Below, piece after piece: positions 11,589 through 22,220 of a DNA stretch of 64,000 nucleotides. The notes beneath the pieces were generated by a model. It did not search any database and was not told the DNA's origin. It saw only the letters and a program-made list of their open reading frames with translations. Made by a program: the position numbers and the translations under genes. Source of the DNA: Tubulanus polymorphus (lineage: Eukaryota > Nemertea > Palaeonemertea > Tubulaniformes > Tubulanidae); contig NC_134033.1 in the NCBI RefSeq assembly GCF_964204645.1, positions 10,514,231 to 10,578,230 of the forward strand. The letters run 5' to 3'. Position 1 is the first letter of the stretch. Each line of letters opens with the position of its first letter.

Positions 11589-12469
11589 AATATAACTGGA
11601 GAAAATTGAAAAAGTGACACTGTTAACGGGGGCAGACAAAGATTTGGATATTCTCGGAGCATTCCTCTTTTTGACGTATTATCGGTACATCTGCATACAT
11701 AGCATCTACGCAGAGGAAACAACTGTTATATTACTATCAGAGTTCAATATTTTGTTTAGAAGCTGTTAGTTGTCGAATCTGATTGAAGATGAATTTTATG
11801 TGACGAAAAAAGTGGAAAATATGTAATAATAATAATCAACAGAAGTACAAAAGGGTTCTCGACGAAAGTCAGAAAACCCTAATGGACAATGTAAATAATG
11901 TCGTAAAAATGATCCAATAATTTCCAATTTAAGCAGTGGAATTTCAATTCGAAAACAGAAGAATTTTACCATGAATCTGCATCTAATTGTTCTATTTCGA
12001 ATCACTGTATGCAGTTTGTACCCTACTGCGATCAGTACAGCGTTCACAACATAGAGCGTTCTGCCAGTCGGTTCTAAGGTCTCCTTTTGTCGTAAATCGA
12101 ATTATTCTCAAGCAGCCGTATCAGTGTTTCTAGTGGCCACGATAATTTACAGAGAGGAAACTAGCTGTTTACAGATGCGCACAGACCCCTCAGGCGATCG
12201 CTGCGGAAAAAGACAGTTAGACATCTAATACACACAACACCGTTTAGCAAAAATAGACGCGACAATTTGTATTCTAGATTTCACAAACCAAACCTAGTTG
12301 ATTCTACTTTTATATTCTGGGTCCAGTTTCACAGAGTGGTGGTGGCTTAGCCTGGAATTAATCTTAATTATTTTTACCAAATAGAATGTTCAGGCACCTA
12401 TCATCAATTGATCTCAATATCTTTACCAAAAAGTGGCATGCTGTTAAAGCCATAATAACCAACGCTGTC
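11589..12469. other. Unique DNA with a family A-like end
   Basis: The stretch is AT-rich with no exon recognised. At 12320-12380 the words GGGTCCAGTTTCACAGAG and TTAATCTTAATT resemble the start of a family A element but the remainder is not recognisable. Confidence 0.4.
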
Positions 12470-12690
12470 GGAAGTGGGCCTACCATCAGTCAGGTATCAG
12501 CCTAACCCGAGCAGCACTCGACCTTCAGACCTCCAGTATGGCAGCTGAGCAGGCTTGCTACTAGACCATAGACCAGTATTGACTGATAGCGTTGTAAGTT
12601 TGTCTGATCAGTGGGGTGACTGGTGACCAGTCAGGTGGTTTGGTGACTATCCATTAACAATACCCTATCAGGCCCATTGGAAGGCTTTTA
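12470..12690 (-). mobile_element. Composite tRNA-like repeat, copy 1
   Basis: On the minus strand it starts GGGTATTGTTAATGGATAG, then has a short CTGACTGGTCACC module, then GACAAACTTACA and CAGTCAATAC. A tRNA-like A-box region (TGGTCTAGTAGCAAGCC) and a degenerate B box (GGTCGAGTGC) follow. The same order of modules is seen at 63640-63990, and the opening module recurs at 43200-43430. It is best explained as a SINE-type repeat with a variable minisatellite leader. Confidence 0.5.
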
Positions 12691-13288
12691 CTAAGGGCAA
12701 TTTTTCAACCAAACCGGTGGCCTTTAGGCCACGGGCTTGAGAGTCAAATGTGGGATGGTTCTAGGCACTTGAGACTGATAAGTACGTAACTTGTTTGTAC
12801 ACATTTCTCCAAGCGGGATGAAAAATATATACTTCTATTCTATTCGAAAAGCAATAATATACCCCGGTAATACAGGCAGGGTAATAATGAATGAAAGTAT
12901 CGCCGAGGAAACATGTTTCCCTAATAAACCATTACCAGCCCCATTGGAACAACCGATATGTCACATTTTCAATTAAGTCAACCTGTTCCATTCGTTGCCG
13001 GCGATAATTCAATAAATTTCTTATTTTCCACGTCGTTTTTTTAATGGATTTTAATCAAATATCAATCAACGCGCTCGAAGCAAGGCGAATATAACCCGGC
13101 AGTATGTGAGCTGGTCGCGGCCTCGCGTAATTACATCCGCCGTCTCCAGGGACATCCCCGATTCTATTGTTACGGTGTCTAATTCCCTGTCGTTAGGGCG
13201 CACAGTCCTCGGCGCTCCGTCGCACTTCTAAAATACGATAAAATCCCGTAATGAATACACATAAAAAATCCGAAATGTCTACTTAAAA
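12691..13288. other. Unique DNA with a CpG-rich patch
   Basis: No exon recognised. The 13070-13200 interval is CpG-rich and unique-looking (words such as GCGTAATTACATCCGCCG). It could be a conserved regulatory block, but nothing in the sequence proves it. Confidence 0.3.
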
Positions 13289-13576
13289 CCCTTTCAGTGC
13301 GTCTACACCGCAGTGCGGTGTATAAATCAGTGATGGATTTTGCTAGTACACCGCACTGCGGTGTATTGATGTAATTAGTAATTTGCAATTATCTCTATTG
13401 AAAAATGGCAGAAAGTGTCAAACATAGTGAAATACTAGTAACTAACGATACACCGCACTGCGGTGTAGACGCACTATAGTGGTATTCCCATTGTTCAACA
13501 CACTAGGGTGGAATTTTTTAGAATTTTCAAATTTTCTCCAGCACTATAGGGTATTAATAAGTCAGCACTGAAAGGG
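13289..13576. mobile_element. MITE with CCCTTTCAGTGC ends and three palindromes
   Basis: CCCTTTCAGTGC at 13289-13300 is perfectly inverted as GCACTGAAAGGG at 13565-13576, giving a 288-bp element without a coding frame. Inside are three copies of the 19-base palindrome TACACCGCA(C/G)TGCGGTGTA (about 13304, 13346 and 13450). The first and third are flanked by GCGTC and GACGC in mirror orientation, forming a second, inner pair of inverted ends. The superfamily is uncertain: CCC-type ends suggest piggyBac, but a matching TTAA duplication is absent. Confidence 0.7.
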
Positions 13577-13579
13577 GAA

Positions 13580-13830
13580 GCTAGTAGTTTATTTCAACGT
13601 TTCGACAATATCCTTGTCGTCATTTTTAGGAATACTGATGAATATATACGTCAGTTGAAAAGGAATTTCCTGCAGATGTCTATTAAGGATATTAAGTCGA
13701 AACGAATTTATTGATGGTCCAAGGAAACAATTTGGGCTTTTTATTTCATCTAAGCAATAAGAAATGTTTCTAGTATTTCAATGTTACGACTATAATAGCC
13801 ATCTTCAGCAATGCTCACGTTGTCCTCATT
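13580..13830. repeat. Dispersed 'GTCGAAACGTTG' family fragments
   Basis: Words such as TTTCAACGTTTCGACAATATCC, split over about 13595-13640, and TACGACTATAATAGCCATC at 13786-13806 belong to a dispersed repeat seen again at about 14037-14070, 16928-16985, 47818-47890 and 53175-53280. They look like decayed SINE or LINE ends. Confidence 0.45.
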
Positions 13831-14029
13831 ATAACCATTGATAAAAAACACTCCGAGTCCGTGTTGTAAAGATGACATGAAATTCACCTTTGCATATAAT
13901 GCCCCTTAGGCGCTTTGCTTGGTTAATCATGTATTTGTGCTCGCTTTTGTTTTTTTTTCTAAAATAAAGATGAAGGGTAAAAAAAGTCTGAAATGTTTCC
14001 TTGAGCCTGTGCAGTTCATTTCAGAGCTG

Positions 14030-14100
14030 GTAGTTCATTCAACGTTTCGACTACATCCCAATAGTCATCTGCATTTAGTATTACTGTATTCAAGGAAATC
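14030..14100. repeat. 'GTCGAAACGTTG' family fragment
   Basis: TTCAACGTTTCGACTACATC followed by CCAATAGTCATCTGC is the inverse of the family words seen at 53175-53215. A 91-codon plus frame at 13919-14194 runs through it and is not considered coding. Confidence 0.45.
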
Positions 14101-14972
14101 TAGTGATACGCTAGGAATTAAACTCAGTCTGGAACGGTTACAGCTAATATCTATACAATATATAGGTATTATCCGACATTCGACTAAATCATAGTCAGTT
14201 TCACGGATACTCTATGATAATAGATGAGACCTGTTCTTATGGGATATTTTACTTACTTTTTGGGGCTCATTTTCGCATACCTCATTGCCCTCTTATACAA
14301 TGTTCACATTGAAGAAATTTCACAAAATGGAGACTTTTTTTCAACTGGATTAAAGGAGACTCTTATCCTACTTATTGGTACAGAACTGGTATAATATCGG
14401 ATATTCAGTATTTGTGGTCGAGTTTAGAGCAAAATGAGGTGTGTACCCAGGAAATTATCACGAATAAACAGGCATCATCCATTGGACTGGGCCTACTTCC
14501 ATCATAACTCTGTATTGAGACTCGACACACTCCGACTCAGACTCTGGGGAGTTCAAACAGACTGTTATCGTCACCTTTATATCAATTAAAGGCTTTTATT
14601 CGATTTATTTGACGCGTTTTTAAAATCGATGCGGAAAACGGCGAGAAAATAGCGATGAAAAATCGCTCGTAGCGCCGAGGTTCGAACGGCCAGAAAATTA
14701 GCCTAATTACCGCGCGAAACCGTGCCGGAACAACGGCAGAACCCGCCGGGAGAATTTTAGATAGCCATCGATGTTGTAATTACATTAATTTGTCGTAAAA
14801 CACTATATTGAGAAATTTTCCCTTTGTCAGCGAAATTTGAAACACTTTGATTTGATTCGAATTGTCTTCAAGGACCTACTTCCTGCTGTTTCATAAATAT
14901 CAGCAGTATACATTTTTTTCTAAATCTTTATTTCTGGAACTGTGTGATTAACAATACGCTACTCAACTTATA
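14101..14972. other. Unique DNA, no gene seen
   Basis: No exon recognised. The interval 14610-14770 is CpG-rich and unique in this window, with words such as ATTAGCCTAATTACCGCGCG. It is a candidate conserved noncoding block on composition alone. Confidence 0.3.
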
Positions 14973-15443
14973 TTGGCTCATTAGAATTGAGTCTAAACTA
15001 TCCTTTGTTTTCAGAATGGCTGATAGATATGGGCTAAACATCACTACTCTCTTACTTTTGACAAATCATCATCAGAATTCAGTCTAAACTTCACTAGACT
15101 CTTAGGTTCTATAATGGCTCTAAGAATTGAGTTTAAACTTCACTCTATTAGATTTTAGAATTGCTTATAGATTTGAGTCTAAACATCACTTCTCTTATAG
15201 TCTTTTTGTAGATGGCTGATAGAATTCAGTCTAAACGTCACTACTCTCTTAGTTTCTAAAATGTCTTGAAGAATTGAGTTTAAACTTCACTTTCTTAGTT
15301 TTTAAAATAGCTTATAGATTTGAGTCTAAGCATCATTACTCTCTTATAGTTTTTTTTTGTAAATGGCTGATGATAGAATTCAGTCTAAACGTCACTACTC
15401 CCTTATTTTTCATAGATGGCTCATGGAATTGAATCTAAAAGTC
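14973..15443. repeat. ~50-bp tandem array with three-unit higher order
   Basis: Units of about 50 bases share (G)AATT.AGTCTAAAC.TCACT..CTCTTAG..TTTT..AATGGCTGATAG. From 15073 three subtypes alternate: type A (ATTCAGTCTAAAC; 15073, 15221, 15374), type B (ATTGAGTTTAAAC; 15123, 15270, diverged at 15424) and type C (ATTTGAGTCTAA(A/G)C; 15171, 15316). The order is ABCABCAB with a period of 148-153 bases. Two more diverged units precede it. It has no coding capacity. Confidence 0.85.
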
Positions 15444-15947
15444 AAAATACTGGTTGAGTTTTTTCTTCATTATTCTGAGTTTTTGCTTCGATTGAATTAG
15501 CGAGACGGTCACTATTAGACTACTACTCTATGAATATGAACACGTAGCGTTTTGCGAACGATTCGCACGACCAGATTTTAATCATCTAATTCGAATCGTT
15601 GAAATTAATTAACAGCACACATCGAGAAGTAACAGCGGCTCCGACGAGTTCGCGCAACTAGCGCCTGTCTGCCTGCCTAACCTCATATCAGAAAAAAAAG
15701 AAACCGGCTTCGCGTCAAGCGATCTGTGACCAAGAACAGCAGCGGTTACACCTTTTAAATACGGCGTGAAAATAAAATTATTCATTTTGGATTGTGACAT
15801 TCTTGCGTGTTCCAGGTCGATACAGACGACAGATGTTCGACAAACAAAAGCTCGCGAAATTTAACAGATAGAATTATATTATTACTTTTTACATACGTAT
15901 CGTACGTACTACAGCCACGCCTGCGCAGAGAGGATACGTCCGCGAGA
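15444..15947. other. Unique DNA, no gene seen
   Basis: No exon or repeat recognised. A 63-codon minus frame at 15609-15800 has no domain features. Confidence 0.4.
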
Positions 15948-16160
15948 TCTTAGAATAGGGATTGTCCCCGTCATTTATTTGGTTGGTGAATCTCGTTTGA
16001 TTTTTCGAATGAGTGTCCCTTACAGACCCACCACACCTGCCGGGAGCGAAACAGGGGGTTTGATTTTGAAATCGGAAATCGAAGTACAGGTATAGTTGTG
16101 TGATCGGTTTTGGTCGTGTTTACAGAATTTTTTGTTTAAAAATCGAAGTACATAATTGGG
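15948..16160 (+). mobile_element. SINE-like body 'GATCTTAGAATAGGG', copy 1
   Basis: It begins AGATCTTAGAATAGGGATTG and continues TCATTTATTTGGTTGGTGAA, CTCGTTTGATTTTT, GGTTTGATTTTGAA, GAAGTACAGGTA and TTTTGTTTAAA.ATCGAAGTAC. The same order occurs at 32190-32405, and the first 50 bases are inverted at 43237-43285. Three copies in 64 kb define a dispersed family. I see no tRNA head on this copy. Confidence 0.6.
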
Positions 16161-16580
16161 AAATTCGGTTCCGGTTCATTCAAACAATCTTCCAACCAGT
16201 CTGAGCCGGCAAGCGACTGATTGGGGTGAATTTTTCTTGCTGCCTCGCGTATAGTTTCAGCTCGGTTGAGATTGAAAATCGCAGACGATCGCATCGTACG
16301 TTATAATCGGCTATAATTCTGCGACAGGCTGCGCGCGATCGGTCGTTATCTCCCCGAGATTCGGCCAATCGATAAGCCCCTATACGCTAGACGCACGCGA
16401 CTTTCGCTCTGTGGAATTATTTATGATTTCGATTGTGATATATTTAACGATAGATTAACGGCCCGATTGTCGACTGTACCACGTGACGACGTATGGTGGC
16501 ACCGGGCGACAGATTGCAGCGTGTGCCGTACAGATATCATCGATTCTAAAAAGATATGGAAATTGAACCTGCATTTGAGA
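16161..16580. other. Unique CpG-rich DNA
   Basis: A CpG-rich, non-repetitive block at about 16240-16400 holds words such as GATCGCATCGTACG and CGCGCGATCGGTCG. No convincing exon is present. It may be regulatory or exonic but nothing decides this. Confidence 0.3.
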
Positions 16581-16627
16581 CACTGAGTATAACTGAGTAT
16601 ATAACTGAGTATAAAAACTGAGTATAC
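16581..16627. repeat. AACTGAGTAT short tandem repeat
   Basis: Four head-to-tail copies of (A)ACTGAGTATA with small length changes. Confidence 0.75.
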
Positions 16628-16818
16628 AACCATTGGTGAACCACTATGTCCTGTGTTCTGTTGATATATAAATAATTGAATGTTTAAATCTTGACACTAA
16701 TTTTCCTGATAATTCAGAACATTTCAATCAATAGATATTTCAAGAGAATCCCACATTGATAACACGAGAAAGATGAAGCCCGAAAAGTTTCTTTAAATCT
16801 GATAATTTATTGATCAGA

Positions 16819-16926
16819 GCCCGGTTCCACAGTTGTGAGTAAGAGTTAACTCTGAGTAAACATCAGTTCATTTTTAAAGTTTTAACTCTAGGGTTAAATT
16901 TAACTCAGAACTGTGGAACTGGATCT
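16819..16926. mobile_element. Family B MITE, copy 3
   Basis: The left end GCCCGGTTCCACAGTTGTGA and right end CAGAACTGTGGAACTGGATC are inverted repeats about 108 bases apart. The inside has GAGTTAACTCTGAGTAAAC and CAGTTCATTTTTAAAG. A 'GTCGAAACGTTG'-type fragment (GTTTCGACTATAACC) follows directly at 16930. Confidence 0.65.
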
Positions 16927-17149
16927 AGAAGTTTCGACTATAACCTAATAGTCAACTTCAGGAATACTGAGTATTCAGTCTTCAGTCTTCCTGAAGTCTT
17001 TCATCATTTCGTTATAGTGTCGGATTCTCTGTAATAAAGTGTATATCACATACGCCATATCAGGAGACTTAAATGTAGTTAGTATATGTAGATCTAAATC
17101 GAAATAGATGTCTACGGCTCTCGGGGATAGAGAAACGAAGGGGGAGGGG

Positions 17150-17295
17150 AGGGGGTACGTAGTGGAACTAACATTTCACGATTTAACAAAGGCATTCGAC
17201 ACAATGCGTCTAAAAGTGCGTGTATTGTATCGAAAGATTTTTTACGATCGATTATAACCGAATAAAAGATAGCGTCCGACACAATATGGAACCGG
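17150..17295. repeat. Inverted repeat with RT-motif-A-like words on both strands
   Basis: GGCATTCGACACAATGCG (17191-17208) is mirrored by the inverse of CGTGTATTGTATCGAAAG (from 17219), and CCGACACAAT recurs at 17276. In one plus frame the left arm reads HDLTKAFDTM. In one minus frame the right arm reads IIDRKKSFDTI. Both resemble palm motif A of LINE reverse transcriptases (F.D..KAFDT). The open stretches are short and end in stops, so this is a remnant or a coincidence, not a gene. Confidence 0.35.
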
Positions 17296-17370
17296 CTTGA
17301 ACTCAGTAACATATGTTCATAAACGTATTGTCATCTGAGTATATTCTACTCTCGTTACCACTTACGTGAA

Positions 17371-17641
17371 CTCTGGGTTCTGAAAACTGTTGAACTGGGT
17401 CCAACTATGATACTACGCCCTGAGGACTGCGAAACCAGGTCCAGAACTGTGCAACTGAGATCAGAACTGTGGAACTTGCTCCATGACTGGAGAACTGGAT
17501 CTAGTCTGTGTACGTAACTGGATCCAAAAAACTGGAGTCCAGAACTGCCGAACTGACTCCAAACACTGTGGAACTGGGTCCAGAACTGTGGCAGTCAGTT
17601 CAGAATTGTGGACACGGGTACAGAACTGAAGTTAGATCCAG
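17371..17641. repeat. Minisatellite built from family B ends (array 1)
   Basis: Degenerate head-to-tail copies of a ~21-base unit, consensus GAACTGTGGAACTGGGTCCA. The unit is the terminal inverted repeat of the family B MITE. About twelve copies, strongly diverged. Confidence 0.7.
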
Positions 17642-17649
17642 TTGTTGAC

Positions 17650-18765
17650 GACATCGAACCATAAATTCTGTCAATGTATTGGAAAATAAGAATCTTCCTC
17701 CAACAGAGACAACACCTGTTCACAAGAGACCCTTTTGTTTGCATACACAAACCCCCGCAAAGAATCACAGACAGTAGAAATCGATGACGACTCGGAATTG
17801 ACAAATCTCCCACTGCGAAACTTCGCAGTTACGCAGTTTATTCTTTTGTTATCAGCGCAAATTCGATGAATCGTTGTTTTTTACAGTTTAATTATTGCCC
17901 AAATGCGTCGATAAATGAAATTAATAAGTTCCGTGTATTTATGAAGATAGTTTTTAATATCACTGAACCGTATATGAGCAGGGTATTGTTCTCCGCTGTA
18001 GTGGGTATATATACAACATTACGTCGGTCCCAGCAGTTGTATTCGTTCATTGTATTTCAAGCAGGTGGTCTAAACCGACCGAAACAAGGGGTACCGTACA
18101 TACCACAGTCTGTATATACGACATCGAATAAACCTTTTGTTCATATATCCTTGATTAAATCTTCGTTTCAAACAGATGCTAATCATTTGTCTGGGGAATC
18201 AATAATCTATTCAAAAATGCCTTCGTTGTTTCTACATATCGTTTTCCTTCAACAAGACTTTAACCTTCCTCTCCCTCTCTCTCCTCTTTCTAGACACCGC
18301 AATCATCAAAACTGTGTTTGCAAATCGAATCGATCGTTGCATCAATAGCTTCACGGGGTTTTGCGAAAAAAAGTTGGAAAACTTGTTTTGGTCAAACGGG
18401 AAACAAATTTCTTGTCAACTTATATCAGATAAGTCGTATAGCTTAGAAATTGAATTTGATGATCAATTCAATATCATTCTAATTGTTGAAGAGATTTTGA
18501 TTATATTTGGTTCATGATATCGGAACTCAATATTTACAACTGGAAGAGACTTGATAATCTCAGTATTTCAATATTAATGTTGAGAAACGAAAAAAAGAAA
18601 TGTTTAATCACCAACTGTGGGTTTTGCTCATTAATTTTAATTTTCATTTATGTTGGATTCTGTTAATAATTAGAACCAGTTCATTCTTAACTTTAGAAAT
18701 AGATCCTAAATCAATCAGTGATGGTTAATTCTCGTTGATTCAGCAATCTGCGATCTGCGAGACGG
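17650..18765. other. Unique AT-rich DNA, no firm gene
   Basis: The 160-codon plus frame at 17866-18348 is the longest frame here outside repeats, but it has no recognisable domain and ends in a pyrimidine tract (18268-18290). That tract is followed by TCTAG at 18293, a good-looking 3' splice site. Downstream frames close within about 150 bases. I do not call a gene. Confidence 0.4.
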
Positions 18766-18860
18766 GATCCTGTTTCACAAGTTCGACTTGAAAGTTAAAA
18801 CTAAAGTCTATCTATGATGAATAGTGACAGGAAATGTATAACATACACACAAATATTTGG
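18766..18860. mobile_element. Family A-like fragment
   Basis: ATCCTGTTTCACAAG with CTTGAAAGTTAAAACTAAAG resembles the left half of family A, but it is diverged and has no right end. Confidence 0.3.
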
Positions 18861-19695
18861 TGATTATAAACTATTGAAATTGACTAATTAAACACAATAA
18901 CTGATGAGGGGAAATGTTCCCGAAAACGTTCGTTTGAATAGATTTACCTTCTCATTTGAATATGAGATTTGTTGTGTGTACACTGGTTATTCAACTACCT
19001 CAACGCTCTACCGAAGGTATATTTATTTTTATCTTGGATTGATTATTGGTGTATATCTCTTACTCTTCTGAACACATACCTAAAATTGGTCTTTATACAA
19101 CCAGTGAATCCGCGGAGTCAGAATAAACCATTGCTTTTTTTAATGAGTTTTACACTAAAATATATAGACTTTAGTTCATTCCCAATATTTTTTACTACAA
19201 ATTCTTGATCTTCGACGAATGTGGAGTCGGATTTTGAACTCTCCAGTCTGAGAGGCCCCGTCTCTGCGAGACCGACGATAGAAATCTAACCTGGCTTGTT
19301 TTGACGTCTGATAAATTTATTCATTAAATGGGCGTCTTGGTGTACTCAATGTGCGGCGGCTCAATATTCAATTAAGTGCGTCACAACTCTAGAACCGACG
19401 TTCGAATATCTATCAGAATGAACTGGGGCGGAAGAATTGCAATCGTTACAGATGGTAGAGCGACGTAAGGTCGAATCAAGTAGTTTCGTCTGGGGAATTC
19501 ATTCCCTTTCTCTCTGACAGCCACTGACGACTGATTTAGTCTCTCGGTTTCACTCTGGCTGCTGTTATTGGGTCCTGTGTAATTGAAAATGGACTGATTG
19601 CTTGCCCTGTCCGCTCGATCGCCAGCAAAAACGACTGATTAAAATTTATACCTATCGTGACATTTCTCAACACAGAATTCGGTTCTTTCTATCAC
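18861..19695. other. Unique DNA, no gene seen
   Basis: No exon, RNA gene or transposon end recognised. The 79-codon frame at 18969-19208 is AT-driven and hydrophobic by composition. Confidence 0.4.
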
Positions 19696-19699
19696 CGCG

Positions 19700-20115
19700 T
19701 TCTCTTTGTGTATCTCTCTCTCACTCTCCTCTCTCTTCTTCTCTCCCTCTCTCGATCCTCTCTCTTCTCCCCTCTCCTACTCCTTTTTCTCCCTAACTCC
19801 CTTTATATCATAATCTTTTCCCACCTCTCCCCTCCTCTCTCCCTCTCCTGCCCTCTCTCTTCTCTCCTCTCCATCTCCTCTTTCTCCCTCTCACTCCCTT
19901 TATCATCATCTTTCCCTATCCCTCCCCTCCTCTCTCCTCTTCTCACGCTTCTTCTCTCTTCTTCTCTCTACTAATTTCTCCCTCATTTCGTAAACTCATC
20001 ATTCCTTTCTCCTCTCTCTCCTCTCCCATCCTGAAATCTTTCTTCTATCTCTCCCTATCCCCTCTCCGCTCTCCCTCTACCTCTCTCATCTCTATATCTC
20101 CCTTCTCCGTATCCC
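19700..20115. repeat. Long CT-rich pyrimidine tract
   Basis: About 410 bases of CTCTCCTCTC-type sequence with a few interruptions. It opens several Ser/Leu/Pro-rich frames, which are compositional artefacts. Confidence 0.85.
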
Positions 20116-20710
20116 TCACGCCTGAGAATTAATGACTTCATGAAATCATTAGTTCTGACGCCAGCAGAAAATAAACAAAAAATCTCTATAAATTATTTGC
20201 GTTGATTTCTCGGTGAAAATGTTTATATCAAATGTTCGCTAATTCGAGTGTCAATAAAACTGTATTGAAATTTTAAGTGTTTAAGAGGTGTGAAATACAG
20301 GTGCGAAATGGTCGTCTAAACCCGGTCCAAACAATGAGTTTTATTTACACGCGTTTCACACAGACTATTCTCCGATTACCGCGCTGTGTAAATACCTCAC
20401 TCCTCGCGACGACGTCCGCCTGCACTCAACCGCTCGTATTATTGTGCAGTTTGTGTTGAAAATTCAAAAAAGCGTTTTGAAATCTGAGCTTTTTTCGCGA
20501 CGCCGAACGAGGGTTCGAAGAAAGACACGTCGAGTGGGTATTGAATTCGTTTAAGTGTTGAGACAAAAATAATAATACACCGAGATTCTATCGAAAATTT
20601 AAATTTCTCCTCTTGTCACAGCGAGGGTTATATTCATAAAACTGTAATCATTATTCTTTTTTTGAGAAAATTGTTCTGTCACAAAATGACACCGACCCAG
20701 ATACAATACT
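20116..20710. other. Unique DNA, no gene seen
   Basis: No exon recognised. A CpG-rich patch lies at about 20330-20420. Nothing supports a promoter or coding call. Confidence 0.35.
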
Positions 20711-20822
20711 GAATCCGGTTCTACACAGTCGTGATTAAACTCTGAGTAAAATTAGTTCATTTTCAATGGGTTAACTCAGTGAGTTAATTCTTAACTCATA
20801 ACTTTACAAGACGGTGCTGGTT
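20711..20822. mobile_element. Family B MITE, copy 4 (diverged)
   Basis: GAATCCGGTTCTACACAG on the left and a corrupted right end near ACGGTGCTGG flank the family words AAACTCTGAGTAAAATTAG, TTCATTTTCAATGGG and AGTTAATTCTTAACTC. Confidence 0.55.
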
Positions 20823-20962
20823 TCTCTAATTAATCTAATTGATTTGAGCACTTCTAAGACACTCAAAATGGAATAGATTAAGACATTTCTCCAGCTTAAG
20901 ACTCGAACTCTGGAAAGATCAAGATTTAGAATTGGACGCTGATTTTTCATCGCACGCGGTGG

Positions 20963-21038
20963 ATGTCTCATTCCTCTCTCTCCTTCTCCTCTCTTTCTCC
21001 TCTCTACTCTCCTCTCTCTCTACTCGCTCACGGGTACC
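20963..21038. repeat. CT-rich microsatellite
   Basis: A short pyrimidine tract of CTCTCTCCT words. Confidence 0.75.
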
Positions 21039-21194
21039 AACTCATTAGCTGGCTCCCTTATCTGTTTAATGGTCTCACTGATGACGTGAACTCTCTGGGG
21101 GAATCAGTGCCGTCACAGTTAAGTGGCAAGGATCTTAGAACATACTCTATCTTAATGAATTGTGGGCAGAGAAAACATGGTCGTTTCGTCTGAC

Positions 21195-21340
21195 AAATAC
21201 GAGCAAATGCGGGTTTTAGATGCAGCCGCACGCGCTAATGGCAGCCGATTACAATGATAATGGCGTGAACGGTCCGTTTCTCGCTGATCCGCCCAATATT
21301 TTATACAAATCGAATACGAATTCTAATGTTTGCTCAAACA
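21195..21340. promoter_or_regulatory. Possible conserved regulatory block
   Basis: Non-repetitive CpG-containing sequence with dense homeodomain-like and SOX-like words (GCGCTAATGGC, CCGATTACAATGATAATGGC) and no open frame. It looks like a developmental enhancer by word content only. No alignment was possible. Confidence 0.2.
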
Positions 21341-21599
21341 CTGATACATAGCAGCAGGATGAAATAGCTCTCTTCATCGTTGAGTCACTTTCCTCAAACC
21401 TGTCCCGCTTCATCGAACAAAAAGCACCTAGTTCAAAATATTCAATTCAAATCAGTAAAAAGTTACTTATTTTGACATTTTGAGTCACTTTAAACGACAA
21501 CTTTTGAAAGGGTCGAGTGAATGGACTTCCTGTCTTCAAAATTCACAAAATCAAGCTCTGGGAGTAAAATTCACTTCCTTATTTGTCGCTGGACTAGCC

Positions 21600-22080
21600 C
21601 CATCGTCACATGACTGCTAACCGTCCAGTGACTGGCCACCAACGCCTGAATGGTTAACCGCCGCCTGGACGGTACCCATCGCCTAACTAGTCCACTGTCG
21701 ACACACCTGACGATGATCTCCAGTATGAGATTGAAACGTCGTGTATTTTATATATTTTAGATTGTTCGAATTAATAAATTTCTTGTTTTTAAATTCTTTT
21801 AATTTGTAGATAGTGGGTTTTTATCTTATGGTCCACTGTCGCCCGACTGGTCACTGCCGCCTACCGACAGCCATCTGACTGGCTACATCACCTGACTGGA
21901 CACCTGACTGGACACCTGACCCTGGTCCCCCACCTAACTGCCCGTGGCTGCCCGTGGCCCCGTTCACCTGATTGGTCATCGGCGTCGCCTGAATGCCCCC
22001 GTTGCCTGACCGGTCACCACTGCCTGACTGGTCACCATCTCCTGACTGGTTACCGTCGCCTGACTGGTCACGTTATTGCC
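21600..22080 (+). repeat. CTGACTGGTCACC minisatellite, expanded and interrupted
   Basis: Head-to-tail copies of a ~20-base unit around CGCCTGACTGGTCACCGT, most regular at 21840-22075. From about 21715 to 21835 it is interrupted by a unit with AGATTGAAACGTCG and AATAAATTTCTTG that resembles the dispersed 'GTCGAAACGTTG' repeat. The same CTGACTGGTCACC word forms the leader of the composite repeats at 12470-12690, 43363-43430 and 63640-63870. Confidence 0.75.
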
Positions 22081-22220
22081 GACGATTAATTCATTGTAGT
22101 ATCCAATCCGGGGGTCGCAAATTGATCTTGTATTAAATATAAAAGCGATTTATTCCCAGTAAACTCAATTATACGTGGTTAATGTGAACTGTAGCCTATT
22201 CCGGGGCAGATGATGAATTT

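Noticed and set aside
17866-18348. 160-codon plus-strand frame
   Set aside because: No recognisable motif, AT-driven composition and a final pyrimidine-tract segment; length alone is not enough in 64 kb.
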